In this document: in pieces, positions 1-8,053 of the stretch | How the letters are laid out: the number at the start of each line of letters is the position of its first letter | How positions within the stretch are numbered: the stretch's first letter is position 1 | Assembly: GCA_947172705.1 (NCBI GenBank) | Contig: CAMWCA010000002.1 | Coordinates: forward strand, 1 to 64,000 | From: an uncultured Lachnospiraceae bacterium | GTDB taxonomy: Bacteria; Bacillota; Clostridia; Lachnospirales; Lachnospiraceae | DNA length: 64,000 bases | Direction of reading: 5' to 3' | Made by a program: the position numbers and the translations under genes | Notes under the pieces: generated by a model | Told to the model about the DNA's origin: nothing | The model's database searches: none | The model's input: the letters and a program-made list of their open reading frames with translations, nothing else

Positions 1-1
1 C

Positions 2-175
2 GAGATTATGTGCCGGGCTATGGAAGATATGAGGAATCAGACATTGAAAGAAGGAATGAAAGAAGTTGCATTCCGTATGTTGGCGGCTGGCAAATATGCT
101 TTAGAGGAAATCGTTAATATTTCAGGACTTTCTCTTGAGGAAGTCAAACAACTGAAAGCTGATAGAAGCGCATAG
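2..175 (+). CDS. Rpn-family recombination-promoting nuclease / PD-(D/E)XK transposase, C-terminal end (partial)
   Basis: An open frame enters from the left edge and stops at TAG 173-175, giving the last 57 residues of a longer protein. The tail contains the pattern EEIVNISGLSLEEVKQL, typical of the C-terminus of Rpn-family nucleases, once called putative transposases. In that family the tail is a helical segment following the PD-(D/E)XK nuclease core, which lies outside the window. A Rho-independent terminator follows 10 bases after the stop, so this is the end of a transcription unit. Family assignment rests on the tail only and is inferred from resemblance. Confidence 0.6.
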   Translation, partial: EIMCRAMEDMRNQTLKEGMKEVAFRMLAAGKYALEEIVNISGLSLEEVKQLKADRSA

Positions 176-185
176 GCAAAGTTAT

Positions 186-227
186 AGAGCCAGGAATCTA
201 AAAAATAGGTTCTTGGCTCTTTTTTTG
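186..227 (+). terminator. Rho-independent terminator after the Rpn-type gene
   Basis: AGAGCCA at 186-192 pairs with TGGCTCT at 214-220, with further pairing inside (GGAATCT against AGGTTC), and a run of seven T follows at 221-227. Confidence 0.85.
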
Positions 228-317
228 CTCTGAAATGTAAATTTTTTTGTGAACATGATTAAAAAGTCCTTTACAAAACGTCACTGGTAACATCAGAAAG
301 AATATGATGCAACTTTG

Positions 318-341
318 ATGCATTGACCAAGTATAATGATG
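318..341. repeat. Copy A of a 24-bp near-identical sequence
   Basis: This 24-bp stretch (core GCATTGACC then GTATAAT) is repeated at 3634-3657 with 22 of 24 bases the same and in the same orientation. Copy A lies upstream of the secreted-protein gene at 379. The two copies bracket the decayed patch. Function unknown: it could be a regulator site or recombination scar. It contains TTGACC and TATAAT words but only 3 bases apart, so it is not itself an ordinary promoter. Confidence 0.5.
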
Positions 342-378
342 AAAAAGACGAAAACAGCCCTAAGGAGAGCATGGAGCA

Positions 379-1266
379 GTGCACAAGATAAAAAAATATT
401 TTGAATTGGGCGGAGCATTAGCAATTTTTGTGATGGTATTATGGAGCATCTGTTCAATTAGCTTATATGCGGCAGAAAAAGATCCGAGCGATGAAATCCG
501 AGCATATGAAGAATTTCTGGATGGAAATCGAAGGGTATTTTTTGAAAAAAGGGCAGAGGATCTTTTCAGGGGTAACAGCTTTTTGACAGATGGAATGCTG
601 AAACATGGCGCATTGCTTGAGGATTTAATAAAGCAGATCGATGAATACTTTTGTGAGGATGATAAAATAGAAAGCTTTCAATTTGCATATATTGATTGCG
701 GTAAAGATGGAAAATCGGAACTGGCAGTACAGTTTCCGATACCTCCAAAGAAAGGGGGTAAACTGGTTCTGGTTATCTTTTACGATAATGGAGAGTTGTT
801 TTGTCGCTATGCGTTTGAGACATGGTCAAAATATGGCGTACATTTATATGAATATGGAATGGTTACATGGTGCGGCGAGGATGCAGGCAATCCGTTTTAT
901 GGGGAAGAGGTGCTGTCTTCAGATGGAAGCGTATGCTCTGTTTACAGCTATTCCACCAATTATTTAGATGAAGTGCAGGAAAAAATTAAAGAAAAGGTAT
1001 TCGGTCAGAAGAATCTGTTTTTTTATACAGTGATATACAGGATTGAAGACAAAGAATATGTATTATTAAAAAACATGGATCAGGTAGATCCAAGGCAGTG
1101 GAGAAGACTTTGCAATTTATATGAGCAGGAGTATGGCAGCTTATACACAAAAGATGAGATAGATTATTTGATTCAGGAGTACAAGAAGGCAAGTGGAATT
1201 CAGGAAGAATGGTTTGAAAAAAAAGAACCGGACTGGCAGTTTTTAAGAGTTGTGGAAATGGAATAA
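379..1266 (+). CDS. Predicted secreted or membrane-anchored protein of unknown function
   Basis: This 295-residue protein begins at GTG 379, with AAGGAG at 362-367 upstream. The ATG at 371 is in another frame and stops at once. Residues about 3-31 form a basic then hydrophobic segment ending in ...SLYAAEK, a good signal peptide with an Ala-X-Ala-like cleavage site. The rest is rich in acidic and aromatic residues. A stretch with DCGKDGKSELAVQF (near residue 107) resembles the 'DxDGDGxxEL' words of secreted clostridial proteins, but I do not recognise a named domain. It stands alone, with a terminator upstream and a decayed region downstream, so its role cannot be inferred from neighbours. Confidence 0.7.
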   Translation: MHKIKKYFELGGALAIFVMVLWSICSISLYAAEKDPSDEIRAYEEFLDGNRRVFFEKRAEDLFRGNSFLTDGMLKHGALLEDLIKQIDEYFCEDDKIESFQFAYIDCGKDGKSELAVQFPIPPKKGGKLVLVIFYDNGELFCRYAFETWSKYGVHLYEYGMVTWCGEDAGNPFYGEEVLSSDGSVCSVYSYSTNYLDEVQEKIKEKVFGQKNLFFYTVIYRIEDKEYVLLKNMDQVDPRQWRRLCNLYEQEYGSLYTKDEIDYLIQEYKKASGIQEEWFEKKEPDWQFLRVVEME

Positions 1267-1354
1267 AAAGACGGAATAAAGATTTTGAAAAAAATAAAAA
1301 TGGGGATTGACAGGAATTGAAAAAAAGATTATCTTTAAAACAAGAAATGGGTTT

Positions 1355-1900
1355 TTACCGTACAGTGTTCCACTCAGGCGGGCTGCTCGTTTCTTTTTTA
1401 ATTGCCAGAATATCATACAGATACTTCCTGCCATCATTCGCATGACGGACAAGCATACTTGCTGAATAGATATTATGTCTTGCTGTTTTCCCAGTTTTAT
1501 CATCATATACAGGTAATGCAAATCTGATGTTGTAGCGATACCATCCATATACCGCATCTGTTTTGTGTTTTTCTTTTTGATTTGCTTCATGTTTTGGATT
1601 GGCAGCTATTCTTATTAGTTCTGGAATAGCCTGTGCCGCATTTGCTTTAGCCTTTGCCATTGCGCCTTTTAAGGTAATACGGCTTTCTGAACTTGCATAT
1701 TCATCGGGGAAATCTGCCGAAATATATATGTTTTCAGAAGTTTCCTCAATTTTGTAAAAATCCCCGATATATGCTTTCAGGTATTTCTCGACAACTGTCC
1801 AGTCATTCCGCACTTTTGCCTTGAAACAGATATCGTTGATCAAGACCAATTTTTTACCATCGGTATCAGTAATGATATTTACATTCCGGTTTTCAATCAA
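1355..1900 (-). CDS. Phage/plasmid-type 'large polyvalent protein associated' (LPD3-like) domain protein
   Basis: I start this at TTG 1900, giving 181 residues, because AAAAAGGAG lies 10 bases upstream on the minus strand and the stop of the preceding frame (TGA 1895-1893) overlaps it, implying translational coupling. Longer starts run into another gene's zinc-finger frame. The C-terminal half has a conserved-looking run, YNIRFALPVYDD then SASMLVRHAND-GRKYLYDILAIKKE. I associate this with the LPD3/BECR-like nuclease domains at the ends of phage MuF and plasmid polyvalent proteins. In that setting it would be a nuclease toxin module detached from its carrier. Family is inferred from memory. 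It lies in a decayed patch and may itself be a remnant. Confidence 0.5.
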   Translation of the reverse strand: MIENRNVNIITDTDGKKLVLINDICFKAKVRNDWTVVEKYLKAYIGDFYKIEETSENIYISADFPDEYASSESRITLKGAMAKAKANAAQAIPELIRIAANPKHEANQKEKHKTDAVYGWYRYNIRFALPVYDDKTGKTARHNIYSASMLVRHANDGRKYLYDILAIKKETSSPPEWNTVR

Positions 1901-2328
1901 TGTTTTTGTACTCCTTTTTCTTTTCTCTTGATTTATGGACATTAAGCAGGTTCTCACACTTCTGGCTACGAAATTCATTTTCCTTTCTGCTTGTGACAAA
2001 GGCTTTTTGGCAATGTTTGCACATTATGCATGTTGCTGTTCTTATCCGTGAGCATGAAGGAAAGGAACATCTGCACCATGACAAGCAGGGAGTGGAAATC
2101 CCATACAATAACGAGCAAATCCTTTTTAAGCGAGAACTGGTAAGTTTGTGATATGCCGCCAAAAGTGAAAATGCCCTTACGGTCAGTCACAGGTGGTTCC
2201 GATTCTACGCCGTTTTTTCTGAAATCCAGTTTGTCATAAAGATTAAGATAAAAAAGAAGGAAGAGGCAGAAAATGAAGTATGGATAAAACAAAAATCCGG
2301 TTACTAAGTACTGATTATGTATCATCAT
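1893..2328 (-). pseudogene. Frameshifted zinc-finger gene (CGNR/DUF6076-like C-terminus)
   Basis: Two minus-strand frames together read as one protein. The upstream frame (down to about 2030) gives LKKDLLVIVWDFHSLL, then loses the reading. A neighbouring frame continues with CKHCQKAF, SRKENEF and QKC-ENLLNVHKSREKKK, and stops at 1893. Paired cysteines followed by N-x-x-N-V-x-K-S-R resemble the C-terminal zinc finger of CGNR or DUF6076-type proteins. One frameshift between about 2000 and 2060 would join the two. The start is not determined. The last codons overlap the TTG start of the LPD3-like gene, so the pair was probably an operon. A programmed frameshift is possible but less likely than decay, given the broken genes around it. 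Confidence 0.45.
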
Positions 2329-2410
2329 ATAAGAAAAAATGGTATAATTAATCTGTCCATTATCGTATAGGAGAAAAAAGAATCTACCATTGGAAGAAGA
2401 TATGCTTTAA

Positions 2411-3110
2411 TTGTTAAAAAGCGATTATCTATATGTGAGTACAATTTATGTGGAGATAAATTATACGATGCGCCCTGAATATGATGGTGTAAAATTTTAT
2501 AGTGTTATGGCTGGTGTATTTAAAGAACATTTGGTTAAAGTAGCTGTTATTTTTGATCTATATGGGGATAATAAAAGGTATATTGATGCCAATGAAGTAA
2601 TTAATTATATAATATTCAGGAATTGATTAATAGTAGAGTTAATCTTGAAGAATGGGATGAGGAAGACATTGCTTGTTATAAGAAGTTGTGCAGTTCTTTC
2701 ATGAAAGCTTTTGGAAGATTCTTGGGGCAAATAAATGATACAAATTACAACCAGATTTGTCAATTTGTTTGTATTGGATATTTAGAAAATTTTTGGAAAC
2801 TGTTTGTGAAATTTAAAATATATAAAAATGTTTCTGGTCAAATTTTATAGGAAAGAATTTGCAGAAATATTGCGCATTTCTGAACAAGCCCCACGTTTGA
2901 TTATTGGTAAGTTTATACATAAACACGATTAGGAATGTTCATATAATTTTTCGAAAGAATTTTTCCCATCAGAATATGAGGGGGTGCTGAAATATATAAA
3001 GTTTGATACAACAAATTTGAATAATTTTCAACTATTGGCACATTTATAAAGTTTAAAAGAATGCCCGATTAATTATAAACTGAGATTATCTGCTATCCTA
3101 CAATATTAAG
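2411..3110 (+). pseudogene. Degenerate AT-rich gene of unknown family
   Basis: A series of short frames reads as one broken protein: 2411-2626 (TTG start), 2623-2850 beginning INSRVNLEEWDEEDIACYKK, a shift near 2830 into KEFAEILRISEQAPRLIIGK, then a stop at about 2930 and a further frame with FFPSEYEGVLKYIKFD ending at TAA 3047 and running on to about 3110. Each junction needs a frameshift or stop. The peptides look protein-like (mixed charged and aromatic helices) and codon use is very AT-rich compared with the core genes. I do not recognise the family. A row of unrelated small genes is the alternative. Confidence 0.35.
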
Positions 3111-3344
3111 TAATTTTCGCTGTATTTTTAAGCAATTTTGGTGATTGTTGTAGAAGCACTTTGATAGCAGTAATATGTACACAGCATGTATCCAGTAGAT
3201 GAAAAAATTCAGGTTATGGATTATATGGTGCTATTAAAGATAATGGTTATTAAATTGGGTAGGAATTATGGATATGAAAGGATTGGCGAAAGATTTTAAG
3301 ATATTTACTAATTTTCAAAGTCTAGATAAACCACATAAGGCTTT

Positions 3345-3597
3345 CAAATGGGCAGGCTCTCTACATTATCAGTACATTTATTAGAGAGTTATGATTTCCC
3401 TGAGAAAACATTATTCCTTTCCGTACTTCGTATAGCAATGGAGTTGGTTCCAGTGCAAGTAATCTTTACTCTCTTTATTCTTGTGGTTTGATGATGAAAG
3501 GTTTGCCATCGGAATTTCAAGGGAAACAATAGAAGAATGGATGAATAATATTAGTATTTCAAATCAGAGATGGAAATTTGAAAATCCTTCCTGGTAG
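3345..3597 (+). pseudogene. Flavodoxin-family C-terminal remnant
   Basis: Three adjoining frames together resemble the end of a flavodoxin-like protein: LESYDFPEKTLF (about 3382-3420), then PFRTSYSNGVGSSASNLYSLY (compare the family's F-x-T-S-G-G-S-x-x-G-x-S), then WFDDERF and SRETIEEWMNNI up to TAG 3595-3597. At least two frameshifts and the missing N-terminal FMN loop make it non-functional. It adds to the evidence that 1.3-4.1 kb is decaying DNA. Confidence 0.55.
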
Positions 3598-3633
3598 TCA
3601 TCTGTGAGAGATTAATGAAAATACACAAATTTT

Positions 3634-3657
3634 ATGCATTGACCATGTATAATCATG
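3634..3657. repeat. Copy B of the 24-bp near-identical sequence
   Basis: It matches 318-341 in 22 of 24 bases, same orientation, and lies between the flavodoxin remnant and the MATE remnant. Confidence 0.5.
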
Positions 3658-3773
3658 GATTTCCAGTATGGCTATGCTGATTGGTCTGGATATTTTTATG
3701 GCTGCTTCTGAAAACTGATTGGTATATTTTTAAGAGAAGAAATTCTGGAAATCGGGTAAGGGGCATTTCGGAC

Positions 3774-4010
3774 GATATGCTGCAATTTTATACCAGTGGG
3801 TATCGTCATGATGTTTGTTGTATATTTTCGGGGAATAGAATGCAGAAAAAAAGTATTTTAATAACGGTACTTCTACAGATAATATTGCTTGTTTCTTTGG
3901 CGTGGTTGCTACATTTCTTTGGATTGCCCTATGTGTGGTTTATATTTCCGATTACAGAAGCTATTGCACAATTGTTTCCGTATACCTTTATCGCAGAAAT
4001 ATGTATTTAA
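3774..4010 (+). pseudogene. MATE-type transporter C-terminal fragment
   Basis: The frame reads QFYTSGYRHD, then KKSILITVLLQIILLVSLAWLLHFFGLPYVWFIFPITEAIA before TAA 4008-4010. The pattern of a helix followed by FGLxxVWxxFPxxE is typical of the last two membrane helices of MATE exporters. The open frame extends back to 3681, but the part before about 3774 does not look like the family and the other ten helices are missing. It is not a copy of the intact MATE gene at 4849, whose C-terminus is different. Most likely a deletion remnant. Confidence 0.45.
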
Positions 4011-4097
4011 TATCACGCTTTCTATCAACAGAGCAGGTGTGATTTGGAACGGAAAATTGTGACCCCTCTTTTGGGCGTTAAAAAGTCTGGGAAAGTA

Positions 4098-4126
4098 TTG
4101 ATAAAAGTATGTATGCATACTATAAT
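4098..4126 (+). promoter_or_regulatory. marR promoter with palindromic operator in the spacer
   Basis: TTGATA (4098-4103), 17 bases, TATAAT (4121-4126). The spacer carries the inverted repeat AGTATG-TATG-CATACT (4106-4121), which overlaps the -10 and so would block RNA polymerase. The layout points to autoregulation by the MarR protein encoded just downstream. Confidence 0.7.
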
Positions 4127-4158
4127 AAGGTTTAGTATAATGAAACAGGAGGGGAATC

Positions 4159-4590
4159 ATGCCTACAGATGAGCAGAAATTATGGGGAGTATGGGGACAG
4201 GCAAACGGGTTATATAGTGCTTGGGCAGCTTCAAAGAACATCAATTATTATCTGCTTTTTGTTTTGTATGCCCTGCAAGGACAAAAGGCAATGACACAGA
4301 AAAAAATCTGTGTCTGCACCGGACTGACAAAACAGACAGTTAACAGCGTGATCCGCTCTTTGAAGGAAGGTGGATATGTTGAGCTTGCCCCAGGCATTGA
4401 GGACCGCCGGGAAAAACAGGTTGCATTGACCGATAAGGGGATTGCTTATTCCAGCGAACTGTTAACACCTTTGCAAGAGTTGGAACATCGTGTGCTTCAG
4501 ACCATGGGAAGCGACAGAGTGCAGAAAATGATAGACAATATTACATTGTATAATATGCTGTTTGAGAAAGAAATGGGGAAGGATATGTAA
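4159..4590 (+). CDS. MarR-family winged-helix transcriptional regulator
   Basis: A 143-residue protein with AGGAGGGG just before ATG 4159. MarR proteins are dimeric winged-helix repressors that release DNA on binding small ligands and often control drug exporters. The recognition helix region reads KQTVNSVIRSLKEGGYV (about residues 56-72). The wing follows with the family signature DRREKQVALTDKG (about 78-90). Helices at both ends fit the dimerisation domain. Length is normal for the family. It lies upstream of and co-directional with a MATE exporter, and sites with the same AGTNNG-TATG architecture as its own promoter occur before that exporter. It therefore probably represses both genes. 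The ligand is unknown. Confidence 0.88.
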   Translation: MPTDEQKLWGVWGQANGLYSAWAASKNINYYLLFVLYALQGQKAMTQKKICVCTGLTKQTVNSVIRSLKEGGYVELAPGIEDRREKQVALTDKGIAYSSELLTPLQELEHRVLQTMGSDRVQKMIDNITLYNMLFEKEMGKDM

Positions 4591-4623
4591 GGTTGGTACG
4601 GTATGGTTATATGACTTTTTAAA

Positions 4624-4653
4624 TTGAATACTTTTATACATAGTATGTATGAT
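4624..4653 (+). promoter_or_regulatory. Promoter-like site overlapped by a perfect palindrome between marR and the MATE gene
   Basis: TTGAAT (4624-4629), 18 bases, TATGAT (4648-4653). ATACATA-G-TATGTAT (4636-4650) is a perfect 7+7 inverted repeat inside it, and AGTATGTATG (4642-4651) is the same word as in the marR promoter operator. Confidence 0.5.
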
Positions 4654-4743
4654 ACGCCGCAGACCATGTACTCCGGTGTATTTTTTATGCAGTAATACCT
4701 GTATGCCTGTATGGAGTTCTCAATTTTGTGTATGAAAATTTTC

Positions 4744-4797
4744 TTGACAATTAGTCCGTATGCGGACTATAATCAATATAGTACATGTACGGACTAT
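4744..4797 (+). promoter_or_regulatory. MATE gene promoter with two operator-like inverted repeats
   Basis: TTGACA (4744-4749), 18 bases, TATAAT (4768-4773). TAGTCC-N6-GGACTA (4752-4769) fills the spacer, and a second, imperfect copy TAGTAC-N6-GGACTA (4779-4796) lies at the expected transcription start. The promoter shows that coding does not begin at the far-upstream ATG 4711. Confidence 0.7.
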
Positions 4798-4848
4798 ATG
4801 GTTATGCCTGTTATGTTTTTAGCAAGGCGGGAAGGAGCAGAAAAACAA

Positions 4849-6153
4849 ATGCGTGATGTAAAGACTTTCTTTAAATATGTAATACCTTCTGTATTATCCT
4901 TTGCATTGTCAGGGGTTTACACGATTGTGGATGGTTTCTTTGTTGGAAACAGTATCGGTGACCTGGGGCTTTCAGCCGTAAATATCGCTTATCCGATCGT
5001 GGCTGTCATCCAGGCGCTGGGGACCGGGATTGGCATGGGCGGTGCCATTTACTATTCCATTAATAAAGCGGAAAAGAAAGATGCCGAGGCAAAAGAGTTT
5101 ACAGCGGGTGCAATGTGGCTTTTGGCAATTTTCAGTGTCATCCTGATATTTTTAATTTTTTTCCTGAACAGCCCCCTTTTAAGGCTGTTAGGGGCAAGCG
5201 GGCAGCTCCTTTCCTTAGGGGAGGAATATATTGCAGTGATTGCCATAGGGGCAGCCCTGCAGGTGATTGGTACGGGACTGGTTCCTTTTATCCGTAATCA
5301 TGGCGGCTCTTTTTATGCAATGATTTCCATGATTGCAGGATTTGTTACCAATATCATCCTTGATTATGTGTTTGTCTGGGTGCTGGAACAGGGCGTTGCA
5401 GGTGCGGCATGGGCTACCATTATCGGGCAGGGTGTTACCATGTTGATTGCATTGGTTTATTTATTAAGGAAAAAGCAGTTTACACTTAGGATTCCTTTTT
5501 CAAAAATGGGAATGGTGTCAGCGTCTATTATTAAGATTGGGATTGCACCATTTGGGCTTGCCATGTCGCCCAATATATCCCTGATCATTATCAACCGTTT
5601 TTCGGTTTCCTATGGCGGAGAGCCTGCAATCGCCACTTATGCGTGTATTGCGTACGTCATCTGTATCATTTACCTGATTTTACAGGGTGTGGGGGATGGA
5701 AGCCAGCCGCTGATCAGCCAGTGTTACGGTGAGAAGAACTGGGATGACTTGAAATTTGTGCGGAAGTTAGCGTATGGGTTTGCGTTTGCCCTGTCTGTCG
5801 TTGGCTGTATTATTATGTATGTGACGAGAGGAAGCCTTGGCGTGCTGTTTGGGGCGTCTGGCGCAGTAAATAGGGAGATTGCCAAAATCATGCCTATATT
5901 TCTGGTTTCCGTACCTTTTGTTGCAATTCTCCGTATTACCACAGCAAGTTTTTATGCAACGGAAAAAAGCGCATTTTCTTATATACTGACCTTTATAGAG
6001 CCGATTTTTATGCTGGTACTGATGCTTATTTTGCCGCCTCTGTTCGGCGGGCAGATCATGATCTGGTGGAGCACGGTCTTTGCAAGGATTTTGTCCGCAC
6101 TATTGGCTTTGGTTCTAAAGCAGCGTGCGGATAAGCAGGAAATGTCGTTGTGA
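4849..6153 (+). CDS. MATE-family multidrug/cation exporter (MepA-like)
   Basis: A 434-residue, 12-helix inner-membrane antiporter that would expel cationic drugs or dyes using a Na+ or H+ gradient. I start at ATG 4849, preceded by AAGGAG 11 bases upstream. An upstream ATG at 4711 would lie before the promoter. The N-terminus (FFKYVIPSVLSFALSGVYTIVDGFFVG) is the usual first helix of MepA-like MATE proteins, and the internal duplication of six plus six helices is visible, with the second half starting near IIKIGIAPFGLAMSPN. Length is normal. It follows a MarR regulator and carries related operators, so it is probably induced by a MarR ligand. Substrate unknown. Confidence 0.85.
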   Translation: MRDVKTFFKYVIPSVLSFALSGVYTIVDGFFVGNSIGDLGLSAVNIAYPIVAVIQALGTGIGMGGAIYYSINKAEKKDAEAKEFTAGAMWLLAIFSVILIFLIFFLNSPLLRLLGASGQLLSLGEEYIAVIAIGAALQVIGTGLVPFIRNHGGSFYAMISMIAGFVTNIILDYVFVWVLEQGVAGAAWATIIGQGVTMLIALVYLLRKKQFTLRIPFSKMGMVSASIIKIGIAPFGLAMSPNISLIIINRFSVSYGGEPAIATYACIAYVICIIYLILQGVGDGSQPLISQCYGEKNWDDLKFVRKLAYGFAFALSVVGCIIMYVTRGSLGVLFGASGAVNREIAKIMPIFLVSVPFVAILRITTASFYATEKSAFSYILTFIEPIFMLVLMLILPPLFGGQIMIWWSTVFARILSALLALVLKQRADKQEMSL

Positions 6154-6200
6154 AAGATAACAATGTTTTAATAGAGGAAGGACGGGATAAAGATGTCAGG

Positions 6201-6236
6201 ATAAAGATGTCAAGTAATTTTGCTTGACATCTTTAT
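6201..6236. terminator. Perfect 14-bp hairpin between the MATE gene and ylxM
   Basis: ATAAAGATGTCAAG (6201-6214) and CTTGACATCTTTAT (6223-6236) pair perfectly around an 8-base loop. It probably ends the exporter transcript, although the T-tract is weak. The TTGACA in its right arm doubles as a -35 box for the next operon. Confidence 0.6.
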
Positions 6237-6252
6237 TTCTTTGTAGTATCCT
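6224..6252 (+). promoter_or_regulatory. Probable promoter of the ylxM-ffh operon
   Basis: TTGACA (6224-6229), 17 bases, TATCCT (6247-6252). The -10 is weak, but the position is right for the operon that follows. Confidence 0.45.
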
Positions 6253-6269
6253 ACTCTAGGTGATTGCAG

Positions 6270-6611
6270 ATGGAGAAGATTGTCGAGCAGGGATTTTTAT
6301 ATGATTTTTATGGAGAACTGCTTACGGAGCATCAGAAAAAGATATATGAGGATGTGGTCTATCATGACCTTTCCCTTGCGGAAATAGCCAAGGAAAACGG
6401 CATCTCCCGTCAGGGTGTGCATGATCTGGTAAGACGCTGTGATTCCATTTTGCAGGACTATGAGGATAAGCTGCATTTAGTGGCGCGCTTTATGAAGGTG
6501 AAAGAGGATGTACTCCATCTTCAGGCGTTGAGCAATGACAAGGATATGACAAGGGAAGAACTGGTGGAAAAGATCAGGCTGCTTTCCCGTGAGATTTTAG
6601 AGGAGCTATAG
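6270..6611 (+). CDS. ylxM: YlxM/p13-family signal-recognition-particle-associated DNA-binding protein
   Basis: A 113-residue helix-turn-helix protein, started at ATG 6270 (AGGTG at 6258-6262) rather than the in-frame TTG 6264. The segment HDLSLAEIAKENGISRQGVHDLVRRC (residues about 32-57) is a sigma-70 region 4-like HTH, the hallmark of YlxM. In Gram-positive bacteria ylxM almost always precedes ffh, as here, with a 3-base gap. In streptococci it stimulates the SRP GTPases. It is expected to be co-transcribed with ffh. Confidence 0.92.
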   Translation: MEKIVEQGFLYDFYGELLTEHQKKIYEDVVYHDLSLAEIAKENGISRQGVHDLVRRCDSILQDYEDKLHLVARFMKVKEDVLHLQALSNDKDMTREELVEKIRLLSREILEEL

Positions 6612-6614
6612 TGC

Positions 6615-7970
6615 ATGGCATTTGAGAGTTTAACCGATAAACTTCAGAATGTATTTAAAAATCTTCGCAGTAAGGGAAGGCTTACCGAGGAGGATGTGAA
6701 GGCGGCGCTTAAGGAAGTGAAGCTTGCCCTTTTGGAGGCGGACGTTAACTTCAAGGTGGTCAAACAGTTTATCAAGGCTGTGGAAGCGCGGGCAATCGGT
6801 TCCGATGTGATGAACGGTTTAAATCCGGGGCAGATGGTGATCAAGATCGTAAACGAGGAAATGATCGCCCTTATGGGTTCGGAGACTACTGAAATACAGA
6901 TGCAGCCGGGAAAGTCCATTACCACCATCATGATGTGCGGTCTTCAGGGCGCCGGAAAAACCACCACCACAGCGAAAATTGCCGGAAAGCTGAAGCTAAA
7001 GGGGAAGAAACCCCTGCTGGCGGCATGTGACGTTTACAGACCGGCGGCAATCAAGCAGCTCCAGGTAAACGGTGAAAAGCAGCAGGTGGACGTGTTTTCC
7101 ATGGGAGAGCATCAGAATCCTGTGGACATTGCCAAAGGCGCTATCGAACACGCCAGGAAAAACGGTCACAATGTGGTGATTTTAGATACGGCGGGACGGC
7201 TTCATATTGATGAGGATATGATGAGCGAACTGCAGAACATCAAAGAGCAGGTGGAAGTCCACCAGAGCCTTTTGGTGGTGGATGCCATGACCGGGCAGGA
7301 TGCGGTTACGGTGGCAAAGGAGTTTGACGATAAGATCGGCATTGACGGGGTGGTGCTTTCCAAAATGGACGGCGATACCAGAGGCGGTGCGGCGCTTTCC
7401 GTCAAAGCGGTTACCGGAAAACCCATTTTGTATGTGGGTATGGGAGAGAAGCTTTCAGACCTGGAACAGTTTTATCCCGAGAGAATGGCAAGCCGTATTC
7501 TGGGCATGGGAGATGTGCTGTCCCTGATCGAAAAGGCGCAGGAAAATCTTTCCATAGATGAAGAGAAAGAAAAGGAAATGGCTGCCCGGATGAAGAAGGG
7601 CAAGTTTGACTTTGAAGATTACCTGGAAAGCATGAAACAGATGCGCAAGATGGGCGGGCTTACCAGTATTTTGGGTATGATGCCCGGCATGGGAAAACAG
7701 CTTGGGGATATTGAGTCCATGGTGGACGAAAAGCAGCTGGCAAGAACTGAGGCGATTATTTTGAGTATGACACCCCAGGAACGGAAGAATCCCAAGCTTT
7801 TGAATTTGAGCAGGAAAAGCAGAATTGCCCGAGGGGCAGGAGTGGACATGGCGGTGGTGAACCGTTTTGTGAAGCAGTTTGAACAGTCTCAGAAGATGAT
7901 GAAGCAGATGCCCGGTCTGATGGGCGGAAAGCGCAGAGGCGGCTTTGGCGGTATGCGGTTCCCTTTTTAA
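6615..7970 (+). CDS. ffh: Signal recognition particle GTPase Ffh (SRP54)
   Basis: A 451-residue protein that binds signal sequences of nascent chains and, with 4.5S RNA, delivers ribosomes to FtsY at the membrane. The N domain (residues about 1-90) precedes the G domain with P-loop GLQGAGKTTTTAK (about 108-120), DVYRPAAIKQL, DTAGRLH (G3) and SKMDGDTRGG (G4 region). The methionine-rich M domain has SILGMMPGM and a KRRGGFGGM tail. Start at ATG 6615 three bases after ylxM. Length is typical. It heads the conserved block with rpsP, rimM, trmD and rplS. Confidence 0.98.
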   Translation: MAFESLTDKLQNVFKNLRSKGRLTEEDVKAALKEVKLALLEADVNFKVVKQFIKAVEARAIGSDVMNGLNPGQMVIKIVNEEMIALMGSETTEIQMQPGKSITTIMMCGLQGAGKTTTTAKIAGKLKLKGKKPLLAACDVYRPAAIKQLQVNGEKQQVDVFSMGEHQNPVDIAKGAIEHARKNGHNVVILDTAGRLHIDEDMMSELQNIKEQVEVHQSLLVVDAMTGQDAVTVAKEFDDKIGIDGVVLSKMDGDTRGGAALSVKAVTGKPILYVGMGEKLSDLEQFYPERMASRILGMGDVLSLIEKAQENLSIDEEKEKEMAARMKKGKFDFEDYLESMKQMRKMGGLTSILGMMPGMGKQLGDIESMVDEKQLARTEAIILSMTPQERKNPKLLNLSRKSRIARGAGVDMAVVNRFVKQFEQSQKMMKQMPGLMGGKRRGGFGGMRFPF

Positions 7971-8053
7971 AACGTTGAAAACAGAAACGGCTCCTAAGGA
8001 GAAACGGTTTCTTTTCAAAATATATTATAAATTACAATGCGGAGGTGAAAAAC

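Noticed and set aside
1900..2151. Plus-strand frame opposite the zinc-finger remnant
   Set aside because: The minus-strand reading has zinc-finger cysteines and couples to the next gene; the plus frame has no start signal.
3681..4010. Intact small membrane protein
   Set aside because: Its C-terminal half reads as the end of a MATE exporter and the first part looks random, so it is better seen as a remnant.
4711..4848. 46-residue N-terminal extension of the MATE protein
   Set aside because: The promoter and two operators lie inside it, and family members start at the later Met.
7455..8018. Long minus-strand frame opposite ffh
   Set aside because: It is a shadow of ffh codons, with no Shine-Dalgarno or domain.
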